A stretch of DNA of 64,000 bases. Source: Bog-756 sp963833585 (GTDB lineage: Bacteria; Actinomycetota; Acidimicrobiia; Acidimicrobiales; RAAP-2). The position numbers and the translations under genes are program-made. Positions 25,552 through 34,203 of the stretch are shown piece by piece (position 1 is the stretch's first letter; every line of letters begins with the position of its first letter). The notes under the pieces are model-generated. The model did no database searches. It was not told the DNA's origin and saw only the letters and a program-made list of their open reading frames with translations. The stretch lies in contig CAWHYF010000003.1 in assembly GCA_963833585.1 (NCBI GenBank), positions 310,001-374,000 on the forward strand, written 5' to 3'.

Positions 25552-27476
25552 CGGAGGACGAAGTCGTCGAGGTCCGGCTGCCTGGTCCAACGCCAGTAGT
25601 CCACCAGGCGCCAGGGGCTCAGGATGTGGATCTCCCCGTAGGCGTTCTTGAAGAACGAGTGCTTCACCGAGGGTTGCGACCAGACCAGGGTCCTCATCTC
25701 GCGCTGGGAGCGCTCGTGCCAGTCGTCGTAGCGTTCCTGCTTCGGCTCCATCGTCCGTCGACCGCCCTCGATCAGTTCGTCGAGGCACTGGGTGATGTAC
25801 CGCATCTGGCACTCGGAGTGGAAGATCAGGCTCCCGCCGTGGGCCAGATTGGTGCCCGGCCCGTACATGCAGAAGAAGTTGGGGAATCCCGGGACCGTGA
25901 TGCCCAGGTAGGCGGCGGGCCGTTCGCCCCACACCGCACGGAGATCGATCCCGTCCCGACCGGTGATCTCCATGGGCCAAAGCACCCGGTTGGCCTGGAA
26001 GCCGGTGGCGTAGACCAGCACGTCGGCCGGGTGGCCCACCCCGTCCTCGGTGACCACGGCGTCGGGTTCGATGTGGTCGATGGCCGTCCGCACCAGGTCG
26101 ACGTTGTCCCGGGTCAGGGTCCGGAGCCAGCTCCCGTTGTCCTGCAGGGTCCGCTTGCCGGTGGCCGGGTAGTCGGGGACCACCTTGGCCAGCAGGTCGG
26201 GGTCGTCGCCGACCTGGCTGGTGATCCACTCGGTGAACATCTGGCGGGTGAACTCGTTGGTCTCACTCACCGCCCGTTGCTGGTCGGGGTAGTCCGGATC
26301 GACGCGGGCCGCGGCCAGGCCCTTGTCGCAACCGGGCCAGAACAGGAGGAACCGGTACCACCGGCCGTAGAAGGGAAGGTGCCTGAGGGCCCACCGGACG
26401 CCGGGTCCCACCGTCTCGTGGTAGTTGGGGTTGGGGAACATCCACTGTGCCGTCCGCTGGAACACGGTCAGCTGGGCCACCCCGGGGGCGATGGTCGGGG
26501 CGATCTGGAAACCGCTGGCCCCGGCCCCGATGAGGGCCACCCGTTTCCCGGTCAGGTCGACGGAGTGGTCCCAGCGGGCCGAATGGAACGCAGGGCCGGC
26601 GAACTGCTCCTGGCCGGGGATGTCCGGGACGTTGGGTCGGTTGAGCTGACCCACCGCCGAGATGACGGCCCGGGCCACGAGGGAGTCCTCCCGGCCGTCC
26701 GCCGACCGGGTCCGGACCGACCAGGTGGCGGTGCCCTCGTCCCAGGCGGCGCCGAGCACCTCGGTCTCCCACCGGACATGCTGGTCGACGCCGTGCCGGG
26801 TCATGACGTCCTCGAAATAGGACTGGAGCTCGGGCTGTCGGGCGAAGAACTCGGTCCAGGTGTCGCTGGGCTCGAAGCTGTAGCAGTAGAAGTGGTTCCC
26901 GACATCCACCCGGGCCCCCGGATACGAGTTCTCCCACCAGGTGCCTCCCACACCGGCGTTCTTCTCGACGATGGTGAACGGGATGCCGGCCTCCTGCAGG
27001 CGGATGCCGGCCAGTAGGCCCGACTGGCCACAGCCGATCACCACCACCGGGAAGTCACCACGGGCCGCGGCGTCGGCCACCGGACCGACGCTCCGGACGT
27101 CGGCCCCGTCCAGCTCCATCTCCTCCATGAGCATGGGCACGTACTCGGTGGGAACGTCCTCACACACCAGCCAGTTCATCATCTCGTGCAGGAGATCGGC
27201 CGAGACCGGTTCGGGCTCGGGACAGCCCCGATCCCGGTAGCGGGCGATGATGTCCACGGCGAGCGCTCGCGCCTCGGCCTTGTCCTCTTCGGTCATGTAG
27301 CCCTGGACCTCGTTGAGGAACAGGCCGGCCGGTCTCAGCCGGCCACGGATCAGCTCGGGATCCCCGGCCATGTGGACCAGGGACAGGATCAGGGTCGGGA
27401 TGCTGACGTCCAAGAGGGCTTCCGCGATCTCCCCGTCCGGCGTGTCGAACGGCTCCCCGGCGTGCAGATTGCGCAT
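25548..27476 (-). CDS. FAD-dependent Baeyer-Villiger-type monooxygenase
   Basis: The 642-residue protein has a ~140-residue N-terminal extension, then a Rossmann FAD site GCGQSG (148-153), GGTWWENSYPGARVD, and the Baeyer-Villiger fingerprint FxGxxxHxxxW as FAGPAFHSARWD (292-303). Two nucleotide-binding GxGxxG motifs are present. The layout is like 4-hydroxyacetophenone monooxygenases, which carry the extra N-terminal region. It would insert oxygen into a ketone with NADPH and O2. ATG at 27476 follows AGAGG. It is coupled to the TetR gene and divergent from the zinc alcohol dehydrogenase. Confidence 0.85.
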   Translation of the reverse strand: MRNLHAGEPFDTPDGEIAEALLDVSIPTLILSLVHMAGDPELIRGRLRPAGLFLNEVQGYMTEEDKAEARALAVDIIARYRDRGCPEPEPVSADLLHEMMNWLVCEDVPTEYVPMLMEEMELDGADVRSVGPVADAAARGDFPVVVIGCGQSGLLAGIRLQEAGIPFTIVEKNAGVGGTWWENSYPGARVDVGNHFYCYSFEPSDTWTEFFARQPELQSYFEDVMTRHGVDQHVRWETEVLGAAWDEGTATWSVRTRSADGREDSLVARAVISAVGQLNRPNVPDIPGQEQFAGPAFHSARWDHSVDLTGKRVALIGAGASGFQIAPTIAPGVAQLTVFQRTAQWMFPNPNYHETVGPGVRWALRHLPFYGRWYRFLLFWPGCDKGLAAARVDPDYPDQQRAVSETNEFTRQMFTEWITSQVGDDPDLLAKVVPDYPATGKRTLQDNGSWLRTLTRDNVDLVRTAIDHIEPDAVVTEDGVGHPADVLVYATGFQANRVLWPMEITGRDGIDLRAVWGERPAAYLGITVPGFPNFFCMYGPGTNLAHGGSLIFHSECQMRYITQCLDELIEGGRRTMEPKQERYDDWHERSQREMRTLVWSQPSVKHSFFKNAYGEIHILSPWRLVDYWRWTRQPDLDDFVLR

Positions 27477-27573
27477 GTCCTTACCTCTTTCCCCGCCCCC
27501 AGGCGACGGTCCCCCCAGAAACGTGATAGTACACACTCTCTTACTTCTGTCTACTGCGACGTGGGGGTGGGCC

Positions 27574-28599
27574 GTGCTCCAGGTGTGGATCGAAGGACCG
27601 GGCCGGGTGCGGCTGGTCGAAGGGCCCGAGCCCGAACTCCCCGGCCCGGATGGCGCGGTGGTGGCGGTCGATGCCAGCGCCATCTGCGGTTCGGACCTCC
27701 ACTTCTACGACGGGGACATCCCGGTGGGGAGCGGTTTCGCGGTGGGCCACGAGTTCATCGGGACGGTGATCGAGGTCGGAAGGGACGTTCGGAGGTTCAG
27801 GCCGGGTGACCGGGTGCTGACGGCGTCGGTGACCGGTTGCGGCCGGTGTGACGGATGCGCCACCGGGGATCCGGTGACCTGCGTCGCCGGACCGCAGGTC
27901 TTCGGATCCGGACTGCTCGGAGGCGGCCAGGCCACCAGCGTCGCCGTGCCGGCGGCCGACTTCCAGATGCTGGCCATCCCCGAGGGGGTCGACGACGAGG
28001 GCGCCCTGCTGCTGACCGACAACCTGAACACCGGATGGATCGGGGCCAAGCGGGCCGACACCCCGCCCGGCGGCACGGTGGTGGTACTGGGTCTCGGTGC
28101 GGTGGGTCTGTGCGCCGTCCGCTCCGCCGTCGCACAAGGCGCCGGCACGGTACTGGCCGTCGACCCGGTGCCCGGTCGGCGGGCCCTGGCCGCCGAGTCC
28201 GGGGCGGTCCCGCTGGAAGGTCCCACGGTGGAGGCGGTGATGGAGGCCACCGGCGGACGGGGGGCCCATTCGGTCATCGATGCGGTGGCAGTCGACGCCA
28301 CCATGGACGACGCCCTGGCGGCCGTGCGGCCGGGGGGAACGGTCTCGGTGATCGGGGTCCACGACCTCCAGCCCTACCCCCTGCCCCTCCTCATGGCTCT
28401 CTTCCGCAGCCTCACCCTGCGGATGACGACCGCCCCGGTGCACCAGACGTGGAAGGAACTGGTCCCTCTGGTGGCCGGCGGCCGGCTGCGCACCGACGGG
28501 ATCTTCACCCACCAGTTCCGGTTGGCCGAAGCGGCAGAGGCCTACGCCGCGGTTGCGGCCCGGTCGGCGGAGTGCGTCAAGGTGATGTTCCGGCCGTAG
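27574..28599 (+). CDS. Zinc-dependent alcohol dehydrogenase (MDR family)
   Basis: A 341-residue medium-chain dehydrogenase. Catalytic zinc ligands are Cys in ICGSDLHFYDGD and His in GHEF; structural zinc Cys in GCGRCDGCATGDPVTC. The cofactor loop is VVVLGLGAVGLCAVRSA. Length and the TMDDALAAVRPGGTVSVIG segment fit threonine- or sorbitol-type dehydrogenases. GTG at 27574 is chosen from the GGGGGTGG just before it; a later GTG at 27583 is an alternative. It is divergent from the monooxygenase, so the pair might oxidise an alcohol to the ketone that the monooxygenase then uses. Confidence 0.85.
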   Translation: MLQVWIEGPGRVRLVEGPEPELPGPDGAVVAVDASAICGSDLHFYDGDIPVGSGFAVGHEFIGTVIEVGRDVRRFRPGDRVLTASVTGCGRCDGCATGDPVTCVAGPQVFGSGLLGGGQATSVAVPAADFQMLAIPEGVDDEGALLLTDNLNTGWIGAKRADTPPGGTVVVLGLGAVGLCAVRSAVAQGAGTVLAVDPVPGRRALAAESGAVPLEGPTVEAVMEATGGRGAHSVIDAVAVDATMDDALAAVRPGGTVSVIGVHDLQPYPLPLLMALFRSLTLRMTTAPVHQTWKELVPLVAGGRLRTDGIFTHQFRLAEAAEAYAAVAARSAECVKVMFRP

Positions 28600-29000
28600 C
28601 AGGAGGTTCCGCCGGCGTGCCCCCGGTTCTCAGCCGTCGCCGGAATGGGCTCGATCGGCGCGGGTGACCGTCCCCGAACCGCCACCCCGCCGCGGCCGGG
28701 CGGCCGGGCGGCCGGGCGGCCGGGCGGCCGGGCCATGGTGGGGTCGGTTCCCGAGGTCACCGCGGCCGATCCAGCCCGATTACCGACCGGTAGCAGACCA
28801 TCCCGCCTGGAGCTCCGATGGAGGGTGCCGGGGACGGACCGAGACCGGCCACGGACCCCTCCGGCGGGTACCCAACTCCTCTGAGCAGGGGGTTTCAAGT
28901 CGGGACCCGAACCGGTCGACAACACCTCCGGATGACTTTTCACCCTTCAACGACTAGCATACGGGTATCGAAGAACACTGAGAGTGGTGGAGGCAACTGG
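28600..29000. other. Non-coding gap with a short GC tandem repeat
   Basis: This 401-base region has no gene I can support. It contains the five-copy 8-bp repeat (listed separately), and near its end a TAGCAT -10-like box (about 28955) and GGAGG before the ATG at 29001, which probably serve the next gene. Confidence 0.5.
28693..28732. repeat. Five perfect tandem copies of CGGCCGGG
   Basis: The unit is 8 bases and repeats five times without change, ending in CCATGG. It is non-coding and could vary in copy number through slippage. Confidence 0.9.
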
Positions 29001-29411
29001 ATGAGTGACAAACCTGAGGGGCCCGGCTGGTGGATCGCCAGCGATGGCAAGTGGTACCCGCCGGAGCTCCACCCGTCCGTGAGGGAGGAGTCCCCCACCA
29101 CGCCGTCCATCCAGGGACTCGACGGAGTCCCGCGCCGCCGGTGGGACGACGACCCCTCCAAGGCGACCCGGGTCGGACCGCAATTCCCTGATCTGTTCCA
29201 GAAGGCGCTGCAGGGATCGCACGTGGCCGACAACATCTCTGTGCAGTACGACGGCGAGGAGCGACGGGCCGGCGGGAGCGGCTCACTGGCCGGTGCCGGC
29301 GTGCGCTCCACACCCGCGTCGGCGGCCAGCGGCGGGGAGGATTCGAGCGGTGTGGCCGGTGCCACCATCGGCGCGCCGGTGTCCAAGAAGCGGTGGCGCA
29401 AGGGGCGTTGA
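29001..29411 (+). CDS. Small protein of the PGWW...DG...WYPPE type
   Basis: A 136-residue protein that opens MSDKPEGPGWWIASDGKWYPPE, the short Trp-rich N-terminal motif common in actinobacterial proteins, especially Acidimicrobiia. The rest is low-complexity (Ser, Gly, Ala, Arg) and ends in the basic KKRWRKGR. There is no signal peptide or transmembrane segment. ATG at 29001 has GGAGG 6 bases upstream. Function is unknown. The motif is one of the best hints to the lineage. Confidence 0.65.
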   Translation: MSDKPEGPGWWIASDGKWYPPELHPSVREESPTTPSIQGLDGVPRRRWDDDPSKATRVGPQFPDLFQKALQGSHVADNISVQYDGEERRAGGSGSLAGAGVRSTPASAASGGEDSSGVAGATIGAPVSKKRWRKGR

Positions 29412-29519
29412 GCCGACCGTGGTGGGCACCTGGACTGCTCCGCCGCGACCGTAGCGCCGGGCCACCGAGCACCGGTGACCAGGCACCGTTGACCGGGTCG
29501 GCCGGGGCGGTAGCGCCGC

Positions 29520-30041
29520 TCAGCGGGTATGGGGCAGTGTGATCAGACTCCGCCACTCCCCGATCCGCTCGGCCACGGCATCGGGCGTCAAGCGGAGCGA
29601 CTCCTCGTTGACGCTGTCGGCGATGAGCCGCTGGGCCTGGTAGTGGTGGGAGACCGACCGGAACAGGGGTGACCGGGCCTCCACCAGATCGGCGGGCGCT
29701 CCCCCCAGGAAGCCCCACAGGGTGAAGGCGAACTCGAGATCGTAGACCGCCGGGGCCCGTCCGAATTCGGCGCAGCGACGCATGCCCACCGCAGTGCACC
29801 CGGCGACGGCGTCCTCAGACGAGTCACCGGGGGCCAGCACCAGGCGGGCCTCGAACCGGCGGGCCAGCTTGAGGGCGAACCCCTGGTCGGGCCCGGGTTT
29901 CCCCATGAAGCTCCCCTTGGGCTGGGAAGTCCCCCGGACCTCGGAGGGGCGGGACTGGGTCCAGATGTTCGGGACGCCGAGCCGGTAGGCCGGACGCACC
30001 TGGTCGGCTTCGACGATGGGCACGAAGCTGGGCTGGGTCAC
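29520..30041 (-). CDS. Conserved hypothetical protein
   Basis: A 173-residue soluble protein with no domain I recognise. It has the pieces DQVRPAYRLGVPNIWTQSRPSEVRG, VLAPGDSSEDAV and a helical C-terminus. GTG start at 30041 follows AGGAG. It lies between the DG-type protein and cimA, about 45 bases from the latter, on the same strand, so it may be co-transcribed with the cimA-ilvE-leuB genes. Coding bias supports a real gene. Confidence 0.5.
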   Translation of the reverse strand: MTQPSFVPIVEADQVRPAYRLGVPNIWTQSRPSEVRGTSQPKGSFMGKPGPDQGFALKLARRFEARLVLAPGDSSEDAVAGCTAVGMRRCAEFGRAPAVYDLEFAFTLWGFLGGAPADLVEARSPLFRSVSHHYQAQRLIADSVNEESLRLTPDAVAERIGEWRSLITLPHTR

Positions 30042-30085
30042 GGTGGTGCTCCTGTGATCGGACAGACCGGCTCGGAGCGGCGCCC

Positions 30086-31858
30086 CTAGCCGGTGGCCGT
30101 CCCGGTGTGGAGCAGACCGTAGACGATGGAGTCCGAAAGGGCCTGCCAGGATGCGGCGATGATGTTCTCGGAGACCCCGATGGTCGTCCAGGTGCGGTCG
30201 CCGTCGGTCGAGTCGATGAGGACCCGGGTGACCGAGCCGGTGCCCTTGGCCGAATCCAGCACCCGTACCCGGTAGTCCACCAAGTGGACGCCGGACAGCG
30301 CCGGGTAGTGGGAGCCGATGGCACCCCGCACCGCTCCGTCCAGGGCGTTCACCGGACCGTTTCCCTCGGCGGTGGCCACGATGCGCTCGTCACCCACCAG
30401 GACCTTCACCGTGGCTTCGGTGGTTCGGCCCTCACCGTGGTCGGCGATGACCCGGTACGACTCGAGCTCGAAGAATTCCTGGTTCCACCCGGTCGAATTC
30501 CGCAGCAGCAGCTCGAGGGAGCCGTCGGCCACCTCGAAGTGGTACCCCTCGTACTCCAGCCGCTTGAGGGAGTCGAGTACCGAGGTCATGGCCTGGGAGT
30601 CGAGCTCGAGCCCCAGCTCGGCGGCCTTCATGGCCAGGGTCGACCGACCGGCCATCTCGGAGACCACGAAGCGGGTCCCGTTCCCGACCAGTTCCGGCGT
30701 GATGTGCTCGTAGGCATCCGAGCGGCGGGCGATGGCGGACGTGTGGAGTCCGGCCTTGTGGGCGAAGACCGATGCACCGACGAATGGCTGTTGCGGGTTG
30801 GGGGCGATGTTGACCAGCTCGGCGATGTGATGGGACACCGGGGTCAGCAGCTCCAGCCGCTCCCGGGGGATGGTGTCCACCCGCAACTTCAGGGAGAGAT
30901 CCGGAATGGTCGCCGACAGGTCCGCATTGCCGGCCCGTTCGCCGTAGCCGTTGACGCACCCCTGGACGTGGGTGGCACCCACCCCCACCGCAGCCAGGGA
31001 GTTGGCCACGGCACAGCCGCTGTCATTGTGGAAGTGGACCCCGACCTGCGTCCCGAAACTATCCAGCACGCCCGAGACGATCCGCTCCACCTCGTAGGGC
31101 AGGGTTCCTCCATTGGTGTCGCACAGCACCAGGGTCTCCGCCCCGGAGTCCTCGGCGGCCTGGAGGATCCGCAGGGTGAACTCCGGATTGGCCTTGAATC
31201 CGTCGAAGAAGTGCTCGGCGTCGAGGAAGACGCGGAGGTCGTGGGAGCGGAGGAACTCCACCGAGTCGGCCACCATGGCCACGGCCTCGTCGAGGGTGGT
31301 GCGAAGCGCATCGACCACGTGCACCTCCGACGACTTGGCGACGATGCAGACCGCCTCGGTCCGGGCGTCGACCAGGTGCCGGAGGGTCTCGTCCTCCTCC
31401 GCCCTCACCCCGGCCCGCCGGGTGGAGCCGAAGGCCACCAGGGTCGAGCGCTGCAGGGAGAGCTCCTTGGGGGCCCGGGCGAAGAACTCCTCGTCCTTGG
31501 GGTTGGCTCCCGGCCAGCCACCCTCGATGAAGGTCACCCCGAGGTGGTCGAGCTGCTCGGCCACCCGCAGCTTGTCGTCCACCGTGAGTGACAGCCCTTC
31601 CTGCTGGGATCCGTCCCGCAGGGTGGTGTCGAAGACGTCGACGGCGGTCGGTAGCGACGGCAGGTCGAAGTCGTGACCGGCCGATCCGATCGGTGCGCCA
31701 CCGTCCCGCCCGGCCTCACGGGCGTGGGCGTGGGCGTGCTGACCGGGGGTCAGGGGGTGGGAGTGCCGGCCACCGTTCCCATGGATGTGGGCGTGACCCG
31801 AGACGTGGCTCCCGCCGGTGAGGCTGTCGTCGCTGAGGGTGGGTCCGTCACTCGACAT
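30086..31858 (-). CDS. cimA: (R)-Citramalate synthase with a His-rich N-terminal tail
   Basis: A 590-residue member of the LeuA/CimA family. VFDTTLRDGSQQEGLSLTVDDKL holds the RDG catalytic motif; the barrel ends with VHFHNDSGCAVANSLAAVGVGATHVQG, and a LeuA-type regulatory domain occupies the last ~130 residues. It condenses acetyl-CoA with pyruvate to citramalate, a threonine-independent start to isoleucine. GQQEG- and HFHND-type spacing favours CimA over LeuA. Unusual: residues 18-45 hold nine His, mostly as HxH. Its start overlaps ilvE by 11 bases and follows GGAG. The ATG at 31858 is supported by that site, though the frame extends upstream. Confidence 0.85.
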   Translation of the reverse strand: MSSDGPTLSDDSLTGGSHVSGHAHIHGNGGRHSHPLTPGQHAHAHAREAGRDGGAPIGSAGHDFDLPSLPTAVDVFDTTLRDGSQQEGLSLTVDDKLRVAEQLDHLGVTFIEGGWPGANPKDEEFFARAPKELSLQRSTLVAFGSTRRAGVRAEEDETLRHLVDARTEAVCIVAKSSEVHVVDALRTTLDEAVAMVADSVEFLRSHDLRVFLDAEHFFDGFKANPEFTLRILQAAEDSGAETLVLCDTNGGTLPYEVERIVSGVLDSFGTQVGVHFHNDSGCAVANSLAAVGVGATHVQGCVNGYGERAGNADLSATIPDLSLKLRVDTIPRERLELLTPVSHHIAELVNIAPNPQQPFVGASVFAHKAGLHTSAIARRSDAYEHITPELVGNGTRFVVSEMAGRSTLAMKAAELGLELDSQAMTSVLDSLKRLEYEGYHFEVADGSLELLLRNSTGWNQEFFELESYRVIADHGEGRTTEATVKVLVGDERIVATAEGNGPVNALDGAVRGAIGSHYPALSGVHLVDYRVRVLDSAKGTGSVTRVLIDSTDGDRTWTTIGVSENIIAASWQALSDSIVYGLLHTGTATG

Positions 31859-32777
31859 AGTCCAACCACTCCTTGTACTGGTCGACCTCACCCCGGACGG
31901 TGGCGAAGTAGGTCTGCTGCAACTTCTGGGTGATCGGACCCGGCTTGCCGGTGCCCACCGACCGGTCGTCGACCGCCCGGATCGGCACCACCTCGGCCGC
32001 GGTGCCGGTGAGGAAGGCCTCGTCCGCGGTGTAGAGGTCGGTGCGGATGAGCGGCTCGTACGTCACGCCGTAACCGAGGTCGCGGGCGATGGTCTCCACC
32101 GACTGCTGGGTGATGCCCTCCAGGGCCCCCGAATCCGAGGTGGGCGGGGTGATCAGCCGGCCCTTGCGGACGATGAAGATGTTCTCGCCGGTGCACTCGC
32201 TGACATGCCCGTCCGGAGCCAGGAGGATGGCTTCGTCGTAACCGGCCTGGATGGCCTCCACCTTGGCCAGCGACGAGTTGACGTACATCCCGGTCCCCTT
32301 CGCCGCCGTGGGCACCGCGTTGGGGTCGTGACGCCGCCACGAGCTGATCTTCATGGACACCCCGTTGGCCACCCCGTCGTCGCCGAGGTAGGTGCCCCAG
32401 GGCCAGGCGGCGATGGAGACGTTCACCGGGCAGGGTATGGGGTTGAGACCCATCTCCCCGTAGCCCAGGTAGACCAGGGGGCGGATGTAGCACCCGTCGC
32501 CCAGCCCGTTGATCCGGACCAGGTCCCGGGTGGCGTCGACCAGATCGTCCACCGTGAAAGGGACGTCGATCAGGAAGACCCGGGCCGAGGTGAACAGTCG
32601 CTCGATGTGGTCGCGCAGACGGAACACCGCCACACCCCGGTCGGTCGGGTAGGCCCGGATGCCCTCGAACACCCCGGAGCCGTAGTGCATGGTGTGGGTC
32701 AGCACGTGCACCGTGGCGTCCGCCCAGTCGACGAACTCGCCGTCCATCCAGATCTTCTCGGTGGGGGTCAGGGGCAT
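31848..32777 (-). CDS. ilvE: Branched-chain amino acid aminotransferase
   Basis: A 309-residue fold-type IV aminotransferase. HYGSGVFEGIRAY is typical of IlvE, and the PLP Lys sits in NSSLAKVEAIQAGYDEAILL; ECTGENIFIV and GTAAEVVPI supply the phosphate-binding and substrate segments. It exchanges the amino group of Val, Ile or Leu with 2-oxoglutarate. It ends 11 bases inside cimA and begins 4 bases from leuB, so the three genes form one translationally coupled unit. No sign of damage. Confidence 0.9.
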   Translation of the reverse strand: MPLTPTEKIWMDGEFVDWADATVHVLTHTMHYGSGVFEGIRAYPTDRGVAVFRLRDHIERLFTSARVFLIDVPFTVDDLVDATRDLVRINGLGDGCYIRPLVYLGYGEMGLNPIPCPVNVSIAAWPWGTYLGDDGVANGVSMKISSWRRHDPNAVPTAAKGTGMYVNSSLAKVEAIQAGYDEAILLAPDGHVSECTGENIFIVRKGRLITPPTSDSGALEGITQQSVETIARDLGYGVTYEPLIRTDLYTADEAFLTGTAAEVVPIRAVDDRSVGTGKPGPITQKLQQTYFATVRGEVDQYKEWLDYVE

Positions 32778-32780
32778 GGC

Positions 32781-33800
32781 TCAGAGCCTTTCTGCAATGG
32801 CGTCGCCGATCGCGTTGGTCGGCATCGTCGGTTCGGGTTGGGAATTGATGAAATCGGTGACCGCCCGGGTGACCGCGTCAGCCGCCGAGCCCTCGCCGAG
32901 ATGGTCGAGCATGAGGGCGGCCGAGCGGATGGCGGCGGCGGGATTGGCCCGGCCGGTGCCGGCAATGTCGTGGGCGGCACCGTGCACCGGCTCGAACAAG
33001 GACGGCCCGGTGCGATCAGGGTTGAGATTGGCCGACGCGGCGTAGCCGATGCCTCCGGCCACGGCTCCGGCCAGGTCGGTGATGATGTCCCCGAAGAGGT
33101 TGTCGGTGACGATCACGTCGTAGCGGGCGGCGTCCTCCACCAGGTAGATGCAGCTGGCGTCGACGTGGTTGTAGTCACGGGTCACCGAGGGGTAGTCGTC
33201 CGCCACCTCGTCCACGGTGCGTTGCCACAAATCCCCGGCGAACGTCAGCACGTTGGTCTTGTGCACCAGGGTGAGCTGATGGCGGGCACGGCTGGCGGCC
33301 AGGTCGAAGGCGAAGCGTGCACACCGTTCCACTCCGTGGCGCGTGTTCACCGAGCCCTGGGTGGCCACCTCGAACGGGGTCCCCTTGCGGAGGAATCCGC
33401 CCTCGCCGGCGTAGGTGCCTTCCGTGTTCTCGCGGATCACCACGAAGTCGCACCCGGGGGCCAGCGACCCCGGAACCCCGGTGAAGGGCCGCATGTTCAC
33501 GTAGAGGTCCAGGGCGAACCGGAGCCGGAGCAGGAGTCCCCGCTCGAGCGCCCCCGGCGGCACGGCGGTGGAACCCACCGGTGGGCCCACTGCGCCGAGC
33601 AGGATGGCGTCCTGGCCTCGGAGCTCGTCCAGCACCGGGTCGGGCAGTACCTCTCCCGTACGAACGAACCGGTCCGCTCCCAGGTCGTACTCGGTGGTGT
33701 CGAGGGTCACCCCGGCCGCGTCGACCACCTTGATCGCCTCAGCGACCACTTCAGGACCGATCCCGTCGCCTCCAATCAGGCCAACTCGATAGCTGCCCAC
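32781..33800 (-). CDS. leuB: 3-isopropylmalate dehydrogenase
   Basis: A 339-residue isocitrate/isopropylmalate dehydrogenase. GGDGIGPEV, RENTEGTYAGEGG (substrate loop), TLVHKTNVL (catalytic Lys) and VTDNLFGDIITDLAGA are all at their family positions. It converts 3-isopropylmalate, and with CimA the homologous methylmalate, to the 2-oxoacid. The GTG at 33800, preceded by GGGAG, is preferred. Its upstream leader (34020-34160) has features of transcriptional attenuation. Downstream come ilvE and cimA. Confidence 0.9.
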   Translation of the reverse strand: MGSYRVGLIGGDGIGPEVVAEAIKVVDAAGVTLDTTEYDLGADRFVRTGEVLPDPVLDELRGQDAILLGAVGPPVGSTAVPPGALERGLLLRLRFALDLYVNMRPFTGVPGSLAPGCDFVVIRENTEGTYAGEGGFLRKGTPFEVATQGSVNTRHGVERCARFAFDLAASRARHQLTLVHKTNVLTFAGDLWQRTVDEVADDYPSVTRDYNHVDASCIYLVEDAARYDVIVTDNLFGDIITDLAGAVAGGIGYAASANLNPDRTGPSLFEPVHGAAHDIAGTGRANPAAAIRSAALMLDHLGEGSAADAVTRAVTDFINSQPEPTMPTNAIGDAIAERL

Positions 33801-34019
33801 GGTGCTCCCGTCCTTCTCTTCTGTCTCGCTGGTCGGTCTGGTCGTCTCACTGCCGCGCTTCCTGTCGTTCCGTCCGGTCACCGGCCGGTCGCCGGGTACC
33901 GCTCCGGTCGGGGGGCCTCCCGGCCGCCCCGAGGTCCACCCCAGCCGGCGTCGCCCCTCACGGACGGCCGGTCGGCCCGACCGACCCCACGGGCAGCTGG
34001 TCGAGGCGGCCCCCAATTG

Positions 34020-34043
34020 AAAAACCGCCCACCAGGTGGACGG
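34020..34043 (-). terminator. Intrinsic terminator in the leuB leader
   Basis: On the minus strand CCGTCCACC (34043-34035) pairs with GGTGGGCGG (34033-34025), leaving a single unpaired T, and five T's follow at 34024-34020. A second hairpin at 34074-34050 precedes it. The stem-T-run lies 220 bases upstream of leuB and is the conditional terminator of the proposed attenuator; it could instead be the plain terminator of the usp gene. Confidence 0.75.
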
Positions 34044-34073
34044 TCGAGGGGCACACACCGGTCGGGTGGGTGC

Positions 34074-34121
34074 CTAGTCGATAATGATTACGGTGTCGCG
34101 GCGGTCGAAGGTCGTCTCCAT
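34074..34121 (-). CDS. Putative 15-residue leader peptide with Val-Ile-Ile-Ile (branched-chain attenuator)
   Basis: The minus strand encodes METTFDRRDTVIIID and a stop, 15 residues. Residues 11-14 are Val-Ile-Ile-Ile, the kind of control-codon run that stalls ribosomes when charged tRNA-Ile is scarce. The stop codon falls at the foot of a 10-position hairpin (34074-34050), and the terminator follows. The likely promoter (34160-34131) would start RNA within a few bases of the ATG, so translation would be nearly leaderless, as is common in actinobacteria. The operon downstream is leuB-ilvE-cimA, so isoleucine control makes sense. The alternative is a chance frame in the usp 3' region. Confidence 0.65.
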   Translation of the reverse strand: METTFDRRDTVIIID

Positions 34122-34130
34122 CAGGTAACC

Positions 34131-34160
34131 AGTGTCGCCTGTCCGGAGGGGAACCGTCAA
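34131..34160 (-). promoter_or_regulatory. Candidate promoter of the leuB leader
   Basis: TTGACG (34160-34155) and GACACT (34136-34131) are 18 bases apart on the minus strand. GACACT keeps the A2 and T6 of a -10 box. Transcription would begin near 34125-34122, directly before the leader ATG at 34121. Confidence 0.5.
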
Positions 34161-34203
34161 CCCCGTGGGCTCGGTCGCCTCCTGGCGTACCCCTCGGTCC
34201 CGG

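Noticed and set aside
28693..28732. 8-bp GC repeat as a CRISPR or iteron
   Set aside because: Five perfect copies of an 8-mer are a simple microsatellite-like repeat with no gene partner.
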